From Devosia sp. RR2S18 (GTDB lineage: Bacteria; Pseudomonadota; Alphaproteobacteria; Rhizobiales; Devosiaceae): a DNA stretch of 64,000 nt. Numbering within the stretch: position 1 is the first letter of the stretch; each line of letters opens with the position of its first letter. The stretch spans positions 1,326,001 through 1,390,000 of the forward strand of contig NZ_CP126539.1 in the NCBI RefSeq assembly GCF_030177755.1. The letters are read 5' to 3'. The notes under the pieces are model-generated. The model was not told the origin of the DNA, ran no database searches, and saw only the letters and a program-made list of their open reading frames with translations. Below, in pieces: positions 27,831 to 36,880 of the stretch. The position numbers were made by a program, and so were the translations under genes.

Positions 27831-29432
27831 ATGAAGCATGTTTCTAGGCCCCTTATGCTGGGCGCTGCATTTCTCGTCATGGCCGCAGTTGTACCCGCGG
27901 CCTTTGCTGCCACGCCAAACGACCAATTGGTGATCGGAACATCGCTGGCCCAGGTTCTGTCGCTCGACCCGCAGCAGGGCACCGAGGTTAAGACCCAAGA
28001 AATTCTTGCCAACACTTACGATCGCCTAGTCGCGTTCGATCCGGAAACTAGCGAGCTGTTCGGCCAGCTGGCTGAAAGCTGGGATGTGGACGACACCGGC
28101 ATCACCTTCCACCTCCGGGATGCAAAGTTCGCCTCCGGAAATCCTGTTACCGCTGCCGACGCTGTGTTCTCGCTCGTCCGCCTCTTCAAGATGGATCAGT
28201 CGGCTGCCGCGGGACTCAAGACCTTCGGTTACAATAGCGATAATGCTGAAACACTCATCACCGCTGTTGACGAGAAGACCCTGCGAGTGGATTTCGCCGA
28301 CAAGGTGATACCCGAGGCGCTGCTCTATCGCCTGGCTAATGGGGTCGGCAGTGTGGTTGACAGTGTCGAAGTGCAGAAGCACGTGGTCAACAATGACTAC
28401 GGAAACGAGTGGCTCCGCACGAACACGGCCGGTTCGGGTCCATTTGTACTCAATCGCTGGTCGCCCAACGAGATCGTATTGCTCGAACGCAATCCCAATT
28501 TCTGGGGTGCCGAGCCGGCCATGACCCGCGTCATGTTCCGACACGTGCCGGAAAGCCAGGCGGCCCGCCTGATGATGGAGCGCGGCGACATTGATATTGC
28601 CAACGCGCTGACCGCTCCCGACGTGCGTTACTTCCAAGCTCAGGACGGCTTCGCTATCGACCAGGCGAAGACTGGCGGCTTCTATGCTCTCGCAATGAAT
28701 GCTGGCCGGGAGCCACTCAACGACCCGAAGGTGCGCGAGATCATCGCCGCTTACGGTATCGACTATGCTGGGATTGCTGAGACCATCGTCGGGCCCTATG
28801 GCCGTGTACGCAATGTCCCCGCTCCGGAAGATTGGGAAAATGCTATCCCGAACCCTGATTGGTCCTTCCGTCCAGAAGAGGCCAAGGAGATGCTGGCCGA
28901 AGCGGGCTACCCCGATGGTTTCTCGCTGACCATTAAGACTATCGCGCAACCGCCCCGAGTCGACATGGCCACCGCTATTCAGGCCAACCTTGCAGAAATC
29001 GGCATCACTGCGAATGTGATCCAGGGCAACGGCTCTGATATTGTCTCGCAGCACCGTGCCCGGGACTTCGATCTGCTCATCCCCCAAACCTCGGCAGCCG
29101 ACCCCACCGCGCTTGGCTCTCTGGATAACTTCACCAACAATCCGGACAACTCCGCCGAGGCTAACAACGCAGGCAACTTCGTCTGGCGTTCCGATTGGGA
29201 TATTCCTGAACTGAACGCCCTTCGGGTCGAGGCAAATTCGGAACTCGATCCGGCCAAGCGGGGCGAGTTGGTGAAACAGCTCCAGGAAGACTTCATTGCT
29301 TCTAACCCCGCCGTTTTCCCGATGTTTGAGCGTTTCGAGCCGGTCGTAGTCAACGTTCGGGTCGACGGCTATGACGCCCATCCCTGGGGTCTGACACGCC
29401 TGGAAGACGTCTCCAAGGGCGACGCAAACTAA
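27831..29432 (+). CDS. ABC transporter substrate-binding protein, family 5 (Dpp/Opp type)
   Basis: A 533-residue periplasmic SBP_bac_5 protein. The signal peptide covers about residues 1-26 (AFAATP). Family features are LDPQQGTEVKTQEILANTYDRLV, LAESWDVDDTGITFHLRDAKFASG (about 80-105) and GSGPFVLNRWSPNEIVLLERNPNFWG (about 200-225). GGAGGAAAATTT precedes ATG 27831. Family members carry peptides, nickel or oligosaccharides. The uronate/glycosidase neighbours and shared operator favour an oligosaccharide or glycoside ligand. Confidence 0.92.
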   Translation: MKHVSRPLMLGAAFLVMAAVVPAAFAATPNDQLVIGTSLAQVLSLDPQQGTEVKTQEILANTYDRLVAFDPETSELFGQLAESWDVDDTGITFHLRDAKFASGNPVTAADAVFSLVRLFKMDQSAAAGLKTFGYNSDNAETLITAVDEKTLRVDFADKVIPEALLYRLANGVGSVVDSVEVQKHVVNNDYGNEWLRTNTAGSGPFVLNRWSPNEIVLLERNPNFWGAEPAMTRVMFRHVPESQAARLMMERGDIDIANALTAPDVRYFQAQDGFAIDQAKTGGFYALAMNAGREPLNDPKVREIIAAYGIDYAGIAETIVGPYGRVRNVPAPEDWENAIPNPDWSFRPEEAKEMLAEAGYPDGFSLTIKTIAQPPRVDMATAIQANLAEIGITANVIQGNGSDIVSQHRARDFDLLIPQTSAADPTALGSLDNFTNNPDNSAEANNAGNFVWRSDWDIPELNALRVEANSELDPAKRGELVKQLQEDFIASNPAVFPMFERFEPVVVNVRVDGYDAHPWGLTRLEDVSKGDAN

Positions 29433-29447
29433 GCTGGACGGCCGATC

Positions 29448-30476
29448 ATGAAGGAATTCACACTCTTAGAGCTGGGCAGGCGAGTCGGGCAGTTGCTCGT
29501 CAGTTTATTCCTCCTGCTCGTCGTCACCTTCGTGATCGGCCGCGTGCTTCCCACCGATCCAGTTGGCGCAATCGTTGGCGAGCTTGCTGATCCGGCGGCT
29601 TACGAGGCGATGCGTCAACGTCTAGGGCTCGACCTGCCAGTTTATCAGCAGTTCTGGGTCTATCTGACCTCTTTGTTGCAGGGTGACCTCGGCACTGCCA
29701 TTCTCACCGGAAACCCGGTTTTGGAGGATCTCAGCAGGGCGTTCCCGGCAACGCTTGAACTCGCCACTCTTGCCATCATCCTCTCGACGATCATCGGCGT
29801 GCCCCTGGGTATGAGCGCGGCCTTTTTCCGCGATAGCTGGTTCGATCAGTTCGCCCGGGTCATCTCGCTGGTCGGCCACTCGATCCCTGTCTTTTGGTTC
29901 GGTATCGTCGGTCTCGTCATCTTCTACGCTACCCTCAACTGGGTCGGCGGACCTGGCCGCATCGATATCTATCTCGAAGGTCTCGTTGAGCCGAAGACGG
30001 GTTTGCTGCTGATCGACAGTTTGCTCGCTGGCGATACCGAAGTCTTCTGGAACGCAGTCAACCACATCATTCTGCCGGCTTGCATTCTCGCCTATTCGGC
30101 CATGGCCTATATCACGCGCATGACGCGAAGCTTCACTTTGGAGCAGTTGAACCAAGACTATGTGGTCGCCGCTCGTGCGAAGGGTGCTTCGAATTGGCGG
30201 ATAGTTACCGGGCACCTGCTACCCAACATCGCAGTGCAGCTCGTCACCGTCCTCGCCATTTCCTATGGCGGCCTGCTCGAAGGCGCAGTGGTCACAGAGG
30301 TGGTCTTCTCTTGGCCCGGTATCGGTCAATATATGACCAACGCCCTGATGATTGGTGACATGAATGCTGTGGTGGCCGGTACCTTGATCATCGGCTTCAT
30401 CTTCATGTTACTCAACTTCCTGTCGGATCTCGCCTACCTGGTCCTCGATCCGCGCACACGTGAGGTGACGGCATGA
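29448..30476 (+). CDS. ABC transporter permease (DppB type)
   Basis: A 342-residue inner-membrane permease with six or seven helices. It starts with LLVSLFLLLVVTFVIGRVLPTDP as in DppB/OppB. The ATPase-coupling loop is DYVVAARAKGASNWRIVTGHLLPN (EAA-type motif, about residues 240-265), and the C-terminal helix begins GLLEGAVVTEVVFSWPG. It follows the binding-protein gene by 15 bp and overlaps the next permease by 4 bp. Confidence 0.93.
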   Translation: MKEFTLLELGRRVGQLLVSLFLLLVVTFVIGRVLPTDPVGAIVGELADPAAYEAMRQRLGLDLPVYQQFWVYLTSLLQGDLGTAILTGNPVLEDLSRAFPATLELATLAIILSTIIGVPLGMSAAFFRDSWFDQFARVISLVGHSIPVFWFGIVGLVIFYATLNWVGGPGRIDIYLEGLVEPKTGLLLIDSLLAGDTEVFWNAVNHIILPACILAYSAMAYITRMTRSFTLEQLNQDYVVAARAKGASNWRIVTGHLLPNIAVQLVTVLAISYGGLLEGAVVTEVVFSWPGIGQYMTNALMIGDMNAVVAGTLIIGFIFMLLNFLSDLAYLVLDPRTREVTA

Positions 30477-31375
30477 GCCTCAGCAATTCCTCCAACGCTG
30501 GCAGCAAGCCGGGCCTGATCCTTGCTCGCACCGGCCGAAGCCTAAAAATTGCGCTTGCCAAGCTCTCGCGTGAGCCTGTGGGCTTGTTCGGTTTCATCGT
30601 GCTGACGCTGCTGATCGTCGTCGCCATCTTCGCGCCGCTGATCGCCCCCTACAGCCCCACCGCCCAGAGCTTGCCCAATGCCCTGCAAGCCCCCAGCTGG
30701 CGCCACTGGGCGGGGACTGACGAGTATGGCCGCGATATCCTCTCGCGGCTCATCTACGGCACACGAATTACCATCCAGATTGTGCTGGCGGTTTCGCTGA
30801 TCGTCGGTCCAATCGGCATGCTGGTCGGGATAATTGCCGGTTTTGTCGGCGGCCGAACTGACGCCATCCTGATGCGCTTTACCGACATCGTGCTGTCCTT
30901 TCCGTCCCTAATTCTCGCCCTATCTTTTGCGGCCGCTCTAGGGGCTGGGCTGGAAACCGCAATCATCGCGATTTCCTTGACAGGCTGGCCACCGATCGCA
31001 CGCTTGGCCCGCGCCGAAACGCTGATTGTCCGTAACACAGACTACGTAGCCGCCGCTCGACTCTATGGCGCCTCGCCACTGCGCCTTCTTCTGCTCTACA
31101 TTGCTCCAATGTGCGTCCCCTCCGTCGTTGTGCGTCTTACGCTCAACATGGCGGGCATTATCCTCACTGCCGCTGCCCTTGGCTTCCTCGGGCTCGGCGC
31201 CCAGCCTCCAGCTCCCGAATGGGGCGCCATGATCTCTAGCGGCCGCCAATACATGCTCGACAATTGGTGGGTGGCTGTCATGCCCGGCGTCGCAATCCTG
31301 CTCACAAGTCTGGCTTTCAATCTCGTGGGCGACGCCCTGCGCGATATTCTGGATCCTCGCCATGCCCGCTCCTGA
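30473..31375 (+). CDS. ABC transporter permease (DppC type)
   Basis: A 300-residue partner permease. The N-terminal OppC_N segment has one helix (FIVLTLLIVVAIFAPLIAPY), then WAGTDEYGRDILSRLIYGTR typical of DppC. Its coupling loop is DYVAAARLYGASPLRLLLLYIAP. Translationally coupled to its neighbours (4-bp and 14-bp overlaps). Confidence 0.93.
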   Translation: MSLSNSSNAGSKPGLILARTGRSLKIALAKLSREPVGLFGFIVLTLLIVVAIFAPLIAPYSPTAQSLPNALQAPSWRHWAGTDEYGRDILSRLIYGTRITIQIVLAVSLIVGPIGMLVGIIAGFVGGRTDAILMRFTDIVLSFPSLILALSFAAALGAGLETAIIAISLTGWPPIARLARAETLIVRNTDYVAAARLYGASPLRLLLLYIAPMCVPSVVVRLTLNMAGIILTAAALGFLGLGAQPPAPEWGAMISSGRQYMLDNWWVAVMPGVAILLTSLAFNLVGDALRDILDPRHARS

Positions 31376-32204
31376 AACCATACTCTCCGTCCGTGATCTT
31401 GCGGTTCGTTTTGGTCGCTCTGGAGTGAGCGCTGTTGATGGCGTCAGCTTCGATCTAGGCTCCGAGCGCCTTGGCATTGTGGGTGAGTCCGGCTCCGGTA
31501 AATCGACCTTGGGCCGCGCGATAATGCGACTCCTGCCTCCCGCGGCTCATGTTGAAGCTTCCACGCTTGAGTTCGACGGAAAACCGCTGCTTACACGCTC
31601 CGAAAAGGAGATGCGCAGCTTGCGCGGCAATCGCATGGCTCTGATCATGCAGGACCCACGATATTCGCTAAACCCAGTCCTTTCGGTAGGCAAGCAAGTG
31701 GCTGAGGCTGCATTGCTGCACCAGAAGATCGGGAAGAAGGAGGCTTATAGCAAGGCGGCCGAAATGCTGGCACGCGTCCGCATCGCGGATGTCGAGCGCG
31801 TCATGGGCCTATATCCGCATCAAATCTCCGGCGGTATGGGCCAGCGAGTTATGATTGCCATGATGTTGCTCGCCAAACCGCGCTTGGTAGTGGCCGACGA
31901 GCCCACGTCGGCGCTCGACGTCAGCGTCCGTGGCGATGTGCTGAAGCTACTCGATGAGTTGGTCCGCGAGAACAACTCCGGCCTTATGCTGATCAGCCAC
32001 GACATTCGCATGGTGGCTGCATTCTGCGGGCGGATTCTGGTGATGTACAAGGGCAAGATGGTCGAAACACTGACCCGCCTCGAAGATGCGCAGCACCCCT
32101 ACACGCGCGGCCTGATTGCGGCCATGCCCGACCCGCGCAAACCGGTACGGCGCCTGCAGACGCTTGATCGGCGTGTCATTGACGCTCTGGAGACGCACTC
32201 ATGA
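31362..32204 (+). CDS. ABC transporter ATP-binding protein (DppD type)
   Basis: A 280-residue ATPase. Walker A is GESGSGKST, the signature is ISGGMGQRV (the Met form common in DppD/OppD), Walker B is LVVADEPTSALD, and the switch His is in LISHDIRMV. A C-terminal HPYTRGLIAAMPDP tail belongs to the oligopeptide-type extension, shorter than in E. coli DppD. It overlaps the preceding permease gene by 14 bp. Confidence 0.93.
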   Translation: MPAPETILSVRDLAVRFGRSGVSAVDGVSFDLGSERLGIVGESGSGKSTLGRAIMRLLPPAAHVEASTLEFDGKPLLTRSEKEMRSLRGNRMALIMQDPRYSLNPVLSVGKQVAEAALLHQKIGKKEAYSKAAEMLARVRIADVERVMGLYPHQISGGMGQRVMIAMMLLAKPRLVVADEPTSALDVSVRGDVLKLLDELVRENNSGLMLISHDIRMVAAFCGRILVMYKGKMVETLTRLEDAQHPYTRGLIAAMPDPRKPVRRLQTLDRRVIDALETHS

Positions 32205-32938
32205 TTGAGGTTAGCAATCTCTCCGTCTCCTTCGGCTCCGGGGAGGGCCGCCGTCAGGTGGTCAAGGGGGTGTCGTTCACCGTGGCTAGAGGCGAAACGC
32301 TGGGCATTGTAGGTGAATCAGGCTGTGGCAAGTCGACCGTATTGCGCTCATTGGCCGGGCTTGATCGGCACTGGGACGGAGAGATCAGCCTCAACGGCCA
32401 GCGGGTAGATCGCGAACGCACTCGCGAGCAACTGATGCTGTCGCAAATGGTGTTCCAAGACCCATATGGCTCCATCCACCCGCGTCACCGCATCGAACGA
32501 GTGTTAGCCGAGCCAGCGCGTGCCATGAAGATCGGTGATGGTTGGAGCCGCGTGGCTCCAGCTCTGCAGCAGGTAGGCTTACCAGCGGCTTTCGCAGAGC
32601 GCTTTCCACATGAATTGTCGGGCGGTCAGCGCCAGCGCGTCGCCATCGCGCGCGCTCTGATGCTCGAACCGCAGGTGCTCTTGCTAGACGAGCCCACCTC
32701 CGCACTGGATGTCTCTGTGCAGGCCGAAGTCCTCAACCTGCTTGCGGACCTGCGTGAGGAGCGTGCGCTGACCTATGTTCTGGTCAGCCACGATCTCGCT
32801 GTCATTGCTCACATGTGTGATCGCGTCTTGGTGATGAAAGACGGCGTATTCGTGGACGAACTAGACAAGCAGGCACTAGCGAAGGGTGAGACCCATCACG
32901 CCTATTCCCGACAGCTCTTTGAAGCAAGCTTCATCTAG
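32201..32938 (+). CDS. ABC transporter ATP-binding protein (DppF type)
   Basis: A 245-residue ATPase, the second nucleotide-binding subunit. Walker A is GESGCGKST, signature LSGGQRQRVAIARAL, Walker B LLLDEPTSALD, switch VSHDLAVIAHMC. It lacks most of the C-terminal oligopeptide domain of longer DppF proteins (about 330 residues), ending soon after HHAYSRQLFEASFI. Last gene of the five-gene transporter operon. Confidence 0.92.
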   Translation: MIEVSNLSVSFGSGEGRRQVVKGVSFTVARGETLGIVGESGCGKSTVLRSLAGLDRHWDGEISLNGQRVDRERTREQLMLSQMVFQDPYGSIHPRHRIERVLAEPARAMKIGDGWSRVAPALQQVGLPAAFAERFPHELSGGQRQRVAIARALMLEPQVLLLDEPTSALDVSVQAEVLNLLADLREERALTYVLVSHDLAVIAHMCDRVLVMKDGVFVDELDKQALAKGETHHAYSRQLFEASFI

Positions 32939-33070
32939 GCAATGTCTGTCTTGTGCTGAGGACGCCAGTACTGGCTCGTTCTATCCTTGCAGCTAGTCGC
33001 ACTCCCGGCAGGAGAAAATCGTCGTGCACTGCTTCGGAAAGCGCTGCCATTAACTGCAGGTATTGGTAGC

Positions 33071-33168
33071 TGACGGTCCGCTTCGCGCCCCATTCTTGCC
33101 GTTCAGGCGTTCGGCTCCGTTTGCCAGAAGCAGCCGGTCCGTGAAGCCACCAGCAAAGACTGAGAAGG
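33071..33168. repeat. Dispersed intergenic repeat, copy E
   Basis: Aligns gap-free to 4661-4758, with a 32-base identical run at 33085-33116. The 32939-33286 gap around it, between convergent operons, holds no gene I can support. Confidence 0.7.
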
Positions 33169-33286
33169 AGACAGGCTGGTTTGGGGAGCGTCGAATGGGC
33201 AAAGCGAACGTTTAGGCAACTGCCCATTGGCCTGTCGCGCAGACCACAACTGAACACAAATGCAATCTGCGCACCGGCATTGATAG

Positions 33287-34018
33287 TCAAACCCGGTCGA
33301 AATTGCTGGGCAGGATAATCATGTCCCGAATAGTGATCGTACGCTTGCGGGTCAGCATGAAGATGATCGCCTCGGCAACATCTTCCGGTTCGATGAGGCC
33401 GCCGGCTTCGCGGGCCGCTCGCAGGTTTTCTTCCGGCCAATCAGCAAGTAGGGCAGAAACGACTGGTCCCGGCGAGATCTGCGCAACCCGTATGCCGTGT
33501 GGAACCAGTTGCCTGCGCACCCCCTGCACAAAGCTGGTGATCGCCCACTTCGACCCCGAATAAACCGGTTCCCAATAGGTGGGAAAGTGTCCGGCTACAG
33601 AGCAGGTCACGATAATGTCGCCGGTGCCCCGTTGCGTCATGTGCGGAATGACGGCGTGAACATTTTTCATCACCGCATTGACGTTAAGGTTCAGCATGCG
33701 GTCGATTGCATCAGGCGTCGTGTCGGTCAGCTCACCGCCAATATAAGTACCCGCGTTGCAGTGGAGAACGTCGATCTGTCCGGCAGCTTCGAGAATGGTT
33801 GGCACCATGCTGGAGCAGCTCTCCGGATCAAGCAGGTCTGTGACATGCTGGAGGGTTTTGGGGCCAAGTTCGGCGGCGAGTTGCTGCAACGCACCTTCGT
33901 TCCGGTCGACCATGACGACGCGGGCTCCTTCAGCCAGCAGCGCCTTGGTGGTCGCCAGGCCAATGCCGGAGGCTGCGCCGGTAACCACGGCAGTCTTGTT
34001 CTCAAAGGTCTTGGACAT
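33287..34018 (-). CDS. SDR-family oxidoreductase
   Basis: A 243-residue classical short-chain dehydrogenase. The cofactor motif TGAASGIG is at about 14-21, an acidic residue after the second strand (MVDRNEG) favours NAD, and the active site is Ser in SCSVAG with YSGSK. ATG 34018 follows AAGGAG. Last gene of the galactonate-type operon; it may oxidise a sugar or sugar-acid intermediate. The substrate cannot be read. Confidence 0.88.
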   Translation of the reverse strand: MSKTFENKTAVVTGAASGIGLATTKALLAEGARVVMVDRNEGALQQLAAELGPKTLQHVTDLLDPESCSSMVPTILEAAGQIDVLHCNAGTYIGGELTDTTPDAIDRMLNLNVNAVMKNVHAVIPHMTQRGTGDIIVTCSVAGHFPTYWEPVYSGSKWAITSFVQGVRRQLVPHGIRVAQISPGPVVSALLADWPEENLRAAREAGGLIEPEDVAEAIIFMLTRKRTITIRDMIILPSNFDRV

Positions 34019-34029
34019 GGAATACTCCT

Positions 34030-34767
34030 TCAACGGGAAGGTGACCCTGCCTTGCCGATGCCAAGGTCGATGATGGCGATGTTGAGCAGGTGAGCCATCG
34101 AAGCGTATGCGCCCTCGCTGTCGCGCATGCGGATACGGTCGATCACCTCACCATGGTTAGACAAGGAGGCGCCCGGCTCGCGGGCGCGGGAAATGGTGAG
34201 CCGGAAGGAGTAGGCTAGCGCCGCACCGATCGTATTGGAAAGCTGCTGAAAGACGATATTACCGCTCGCCCGCAAAAGTGCGGTGTGAAACTCGATGTCC
34301 GCCTTGTTGAAGGCTTCGAAGTCCTGGGAGACCTTGAACCGACTCATGCGTCCGAAGGCCTCCTCGAGCGGCGCGATGTCGATTGCGGTGGCTCGGAGGG
34401 CGGCAAAACGAGCTGCTGCCGGCTCAATCACCTGCCGAGCTTCGATTAGGCTAAGCACCAGTTCGGCGCTGGGCTGCAGTTCCATCGACCAGCCGAGCAG
34501 GTCAGGATCAAGCAAGTTCCAGTTTTCACGCGGCTGCACCACAGTGCCGATACGCGGACGCGTCGTCACCAATCCCTTGGAGCCCAGCACCTTGATCGCT
34601 TCCCGGACCGCACTGCGGCTGATGTTGAATTCCAGGCAAAGATCAGGCTCAGGCGGCATCACGCTGCCGGGTGCTAGCTGGTTCCCGAGGATGCGCATAG
34701 CTAGCGACTTGACCACCTGGCGGTGCACACGTGGCTTGAGCAACGGCTTGGCTGCTTCCTCGAGCAT
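34030..34767 (-). CDS. GntR-family regulator, FCD subfamily (DgoR-like)
   Basis: A 245-residue regulator. The winged helix (about 15-80) includes PPEPDLCLEFNISRSAVREAIKVLGSKGLV; RPRIGTVVQPRENWNLLDPDLLGW after the wing is the pattern of DgoR-type galactonate repressors. The FCD domain carries NKADIEFHTALLRASGN and a later SNHGEVIDRI. It is encoded within the operon with a DgoD-like dehydratase and two SDRs. Matching sites upstream of that dehydratase and of the divergent ABC operon are its likely operators. Confidence 0.9.
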   Translation of the reverse strand: MLEEAAKPLLKPRVHRQVVKSLAMRILGNQLAPGSVMPPEPDLCLEFNISRSAVREAIKVLGSKGLVTTRPRIGTVVQPRENWNLLDPDLLGWSMELQPSAELVLSLIEARQVIEPAAARFAALRATAIDIAPLEEAFGRMSRFKVSQDFEAFNKADIEFHTALLRASGNIVFQQLSNTIGAALAYSFRLTISRAREPGASLSNHGEVIDRIRMRDSEGAYASMAHLLNIAIIDLGIGKAGSPSR

Positions 34768-34816
34768 TTGAGGTTTCCTTCTCCGCCCGCAACTTCCTCC
34801 TAGTGAAGCTGCAGTG

Positions 34817-35578
34817 CTATTCGTGGTACAGGACCGAACGGCCACCGTCGATGGCGATCGAGGTTGCGTTGATGAACGGCGCTTCGTCGCTGGCGAGAAA
34901 TACCGCTGTCATTGCGACCTCCTCGGGTTTGCCAATCCGTTTTGGCGGATGAAGATCATAGGTGCGCTGGCGCTCCGCGGCTGGATCCTGGAAGGTTTTC
35001 CAGTAGTCCACCGCAAGATCAGTCTCAATATAGCCGGGCGCGATCGCATTCACCCGGATGTTGGAGGCGGCGTATTGGATCCCGAGTGCACGCGTCAGGC
35101 CCAGCAGTCCGTGCTTGGCGACTGGATACGGGAATGTGCCGGGAATGATGGTGCTGCTGTGGGAAGAGGCGATGTTGACCACGCTTCCCGTCTGCTGTCT
35201 CAACATGGTCGGCAGAACGGCCCGGCACATGCGCCAGACGCCCTCCAGGTCCACGGCCATGCAGCGTTGCCACTCCGCGTCCGTCGTTTCCAGCGGATCG
35301 TGGAAGACATTTATGCCGGCATTGTTGACGAGAATGTCGATGCGGCCGAACCGCTTCAGCGCTTCCGCCGTGCAAGCTTCGACCGAGCCGTTGTCTGTTA
35401 CGTCGGTGCAGACGAACAGAGTCGAACTGCCCAGCCGGGCCGCAGTTGCCGAGCCTGTGGCCGCGTCCACCTCGGCAATGACAACGGTGGCCCCTTCGCG
35501 TACGAAGGCTTCCGCGATTGCTGCACCGATCCCGCGGCCTGCGCCGGTTACGATGGCGACCTTGCCGTCCAGGCGCAT
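34817..35578 (-). CDS. SDR-family oxidoreductase (sugar dehydrogenase-like)
   Basis: A 253-residue classical SDR. TGAGRGIG is at the cofactor site, NNAGIN follows strand four, Ser lies in NIASSHSS and the Tyr-Lys pair in YPVAKHG. GYIETDLAVDYW and IDGGRSV are typical of sugar and polyol dehydrogenases. The start, ATG 35578, directly follows the upstream stop (TAA then A), indicating coupling. Given the DgoD-like neighbour it may oxidise galactose or a related aldose/lactone precursor; that is inference. Confidence 0.88.
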   Translation of the reverse strand: MRLDGKVAIVTGAGRGIGAAIAEAFVREGATVVIAEVDAATGSATAARLGSSTLFVCTDVTDNGSVEACTAEALKRFGRIDILVNNAGINVFHDPLETTDAEWQRCMAVDLEGVWRMCRAVLPTMLRQQTGSVVNIASSHSSTIIPGTFPYPVAKHGLLGLTRALGIQYAASNIRVNAIAPGYIETDLAVDYWKTFQDPAAERQRTYDLHPPKRIGKPEEVAMTAVFLASDEAPFINATSIAIDGGRSVLYHE

Positions 35579-35579
35579 T

Positions 35580-36752
35580 TTACCAATCCACGATGGTGCC
35601 ATCTGCTAAGACGGCGTTCTGGGTGTGCAGCACTTCCTGCAAGTAAGGGTGCTTACCGCACTCGACCTCGTCAACGGCGATCCCCAGCCCGGGCTCTTCC
35701 GGCACCTGCCAGAAACCGTCAACGCGCCGGATAGGCCCTTGCACTACGTCGAAGTACCAGGGAACCGCCCCGACCATCTCCTCCTGGATGACGTGATTTG
35801 GGGTTGAAACCGCAAAATGCAGCGCCGCAACACCAGCTATCGGCCCAAGCGGGTTGTGCGGCGCGACGCCGATACCCAGCGCCTCCGCCCGTGCCGCGAT
35901 TTTTTTGGCCTCCATCAGCCCGCCACAATGGCAGATGTCCGGCTGAACAATGTCGATCGCGTTCGTGGCGAACAGCGCCTCGAATTCGTTGCGGTCGATC
36001 AGCCGTTCCCCGGTTGCCAGCGGCACGCTGGTCCGGCGCGAAAGGCTTTCGAGTCCCTTGAAGTCGGCCGGCTGGATCGGTTCCTCTACAAACATCGGCC
36101 GGCCAGGAGCCAGCGCCTCGATATAGGCGAGAGCGGCGCCTGCAGAGGCGGGACGCCCATGAAAGTCGACCATGATCTCGATCTCGTCACCTACGGCGTC
36201 GCGCATGGCCTCCATCATTCGTGCAACCTTGTCCACCTGGGGCAGCGGTGCATGGTAGTGGGTATAGGGAACGAAGACCGCCTTGAAGGCGCGATAACCG
36301 TTTTCGACGACTTCGCGGGCCCGCTCCACGAGCGGATCGACCGTATCCGTTTCATAGACCGCTCGCATGTCGCCCATGCCAAGGTGGGTATAGACCCCCA
36401 CTTTGTCACGCACCTTGCCGCCTAGGAGACGCCAAACGGGGACTCCCAGATGCTTGCCCAAGATGTCCCAGAGGGCCAGCTCGATGCCGGACACCGCGCT
36501 CATGCCGACGGCACCGAGGCGCCAAAAGCTCTGCTTGGTCATGGCACGGTAGGCCTGCTCGATGTCGCGCGGATCCCGTCCGAGTAGCAGTGGTGTCAGA
36601 TCCTCGATGGCCCCGACAACCGCGCGAGTTTTCCATTCAAGCGTAGCCTCGCCCCAGCCGAACAGGCCAGGATCATCGGTCTCCACCTTCACGAAGACCC
36701 AGTTCCGCATCTCGGCATTGACCACTTGTGTCTTGATAGCAGTGATCTTCAC
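35580..36752 (-). CDS. dgoD: Galactonate dehydratase-like enolase-superfamily enzyme
   Basis: A 390-residue mandelate-racemase-type acid-sugar dehydratase. Residues seen: Asp196 and His198 (VDFHGRP), Glu223 (FVEEP), Glu249 (TGER) and His299 (APHNPLGP). This DxH...E...E...H layout matches D-galactonate dehydratase, which yields 2-keto-3-deoxygalactonate. Related specificities within the family cannot be excluded. First gene of the minus-strand operon; the divergent operon encodes a sugar ABC transporter and a GH2 glycosidase, consistent with galactoside use. Confidence 0.85.
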   Translation of the reverse strand: MKITAIKTQVVNAEMRNWVFVKVETDDPGLFGWGEATLEWKTRAVVGAIEDLTPLLLGRDPRDIEQAYRAMTKQSFWRLGAVGMSAVSGIELALWDILGKHLGVPVWRLLGGKVRDKVGVYTHLGMGDMRAVYETDTVDPLVERAREVVENGYRAFKAVFVPYTHYHAPLPQVDKVARMMEAMRDAVGDEIEIMVDFHGRPASAGAALAYIEALAPGRPMFVEEPIQPADFKGLESLSRRTSVPLATGERLIDRNEFEALFATNAIDIVQPDICHCGGLMEAKKIAARAEALGIGVAPHNPLGPIAGVAALHFAVSTPNHVIQEEMVGAVPWYFDVVQGPIRRVDGFWQVPEEPGLGIAVDEVECGKHPYLQEVLHTQNAVLADGTIVDW

Positions 36753-36765
36753 GCTTCACCCATAC

Positions 36766-36776
36766 ATCAGATGATT
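36766..36776. promoter_or_regulatory. Candidate DgoR-type operator upstream of dgoD-like gene
   Basis: On the minus strand this reads AATCATCTGAT, 10 of 11 identical to 36838-36848 on the other side of the divergent region. Confidence 0.55.
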
Positions 36777-36823
36777 TGGATGGTATCGGCTGAGACCACG
36801 CACGGTCAACGACAAAAATCCAC

Positions 36824-36852
36824 TTGACGCGCGACGTAATCATCCGATTATT
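36824..36852 (+). promoter_or_regulatory. Promoter of the sugar ABC operon with embedded operator
   Basis: TTGACG (36824-36829) and GATTAT (36846-36851) at 16-bp spacing form a sigma-70-like promoter. The operator-like AATCATCCGAT (36838-36848) overlaps the -10, a position expected for repression. Confidence 0.55.
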
Positions 36853-36880
36853 TATCGGCATTTATGGAGGCAAAGGTTAC

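Noticed and set aside
28026..29381. 451-codon minus-strand open frame
   Set aside because: It lies fully antisense to the family 5 binding-protein gene, whose signal peptide and motifs are clear; the open frame is a GC-rich shadow.
34814..35734. 306-codon plus-strand open frame
   Set aside because: Antisense to an SDR and the dgoD-like gene; low-complexity Arg/Ala composition.
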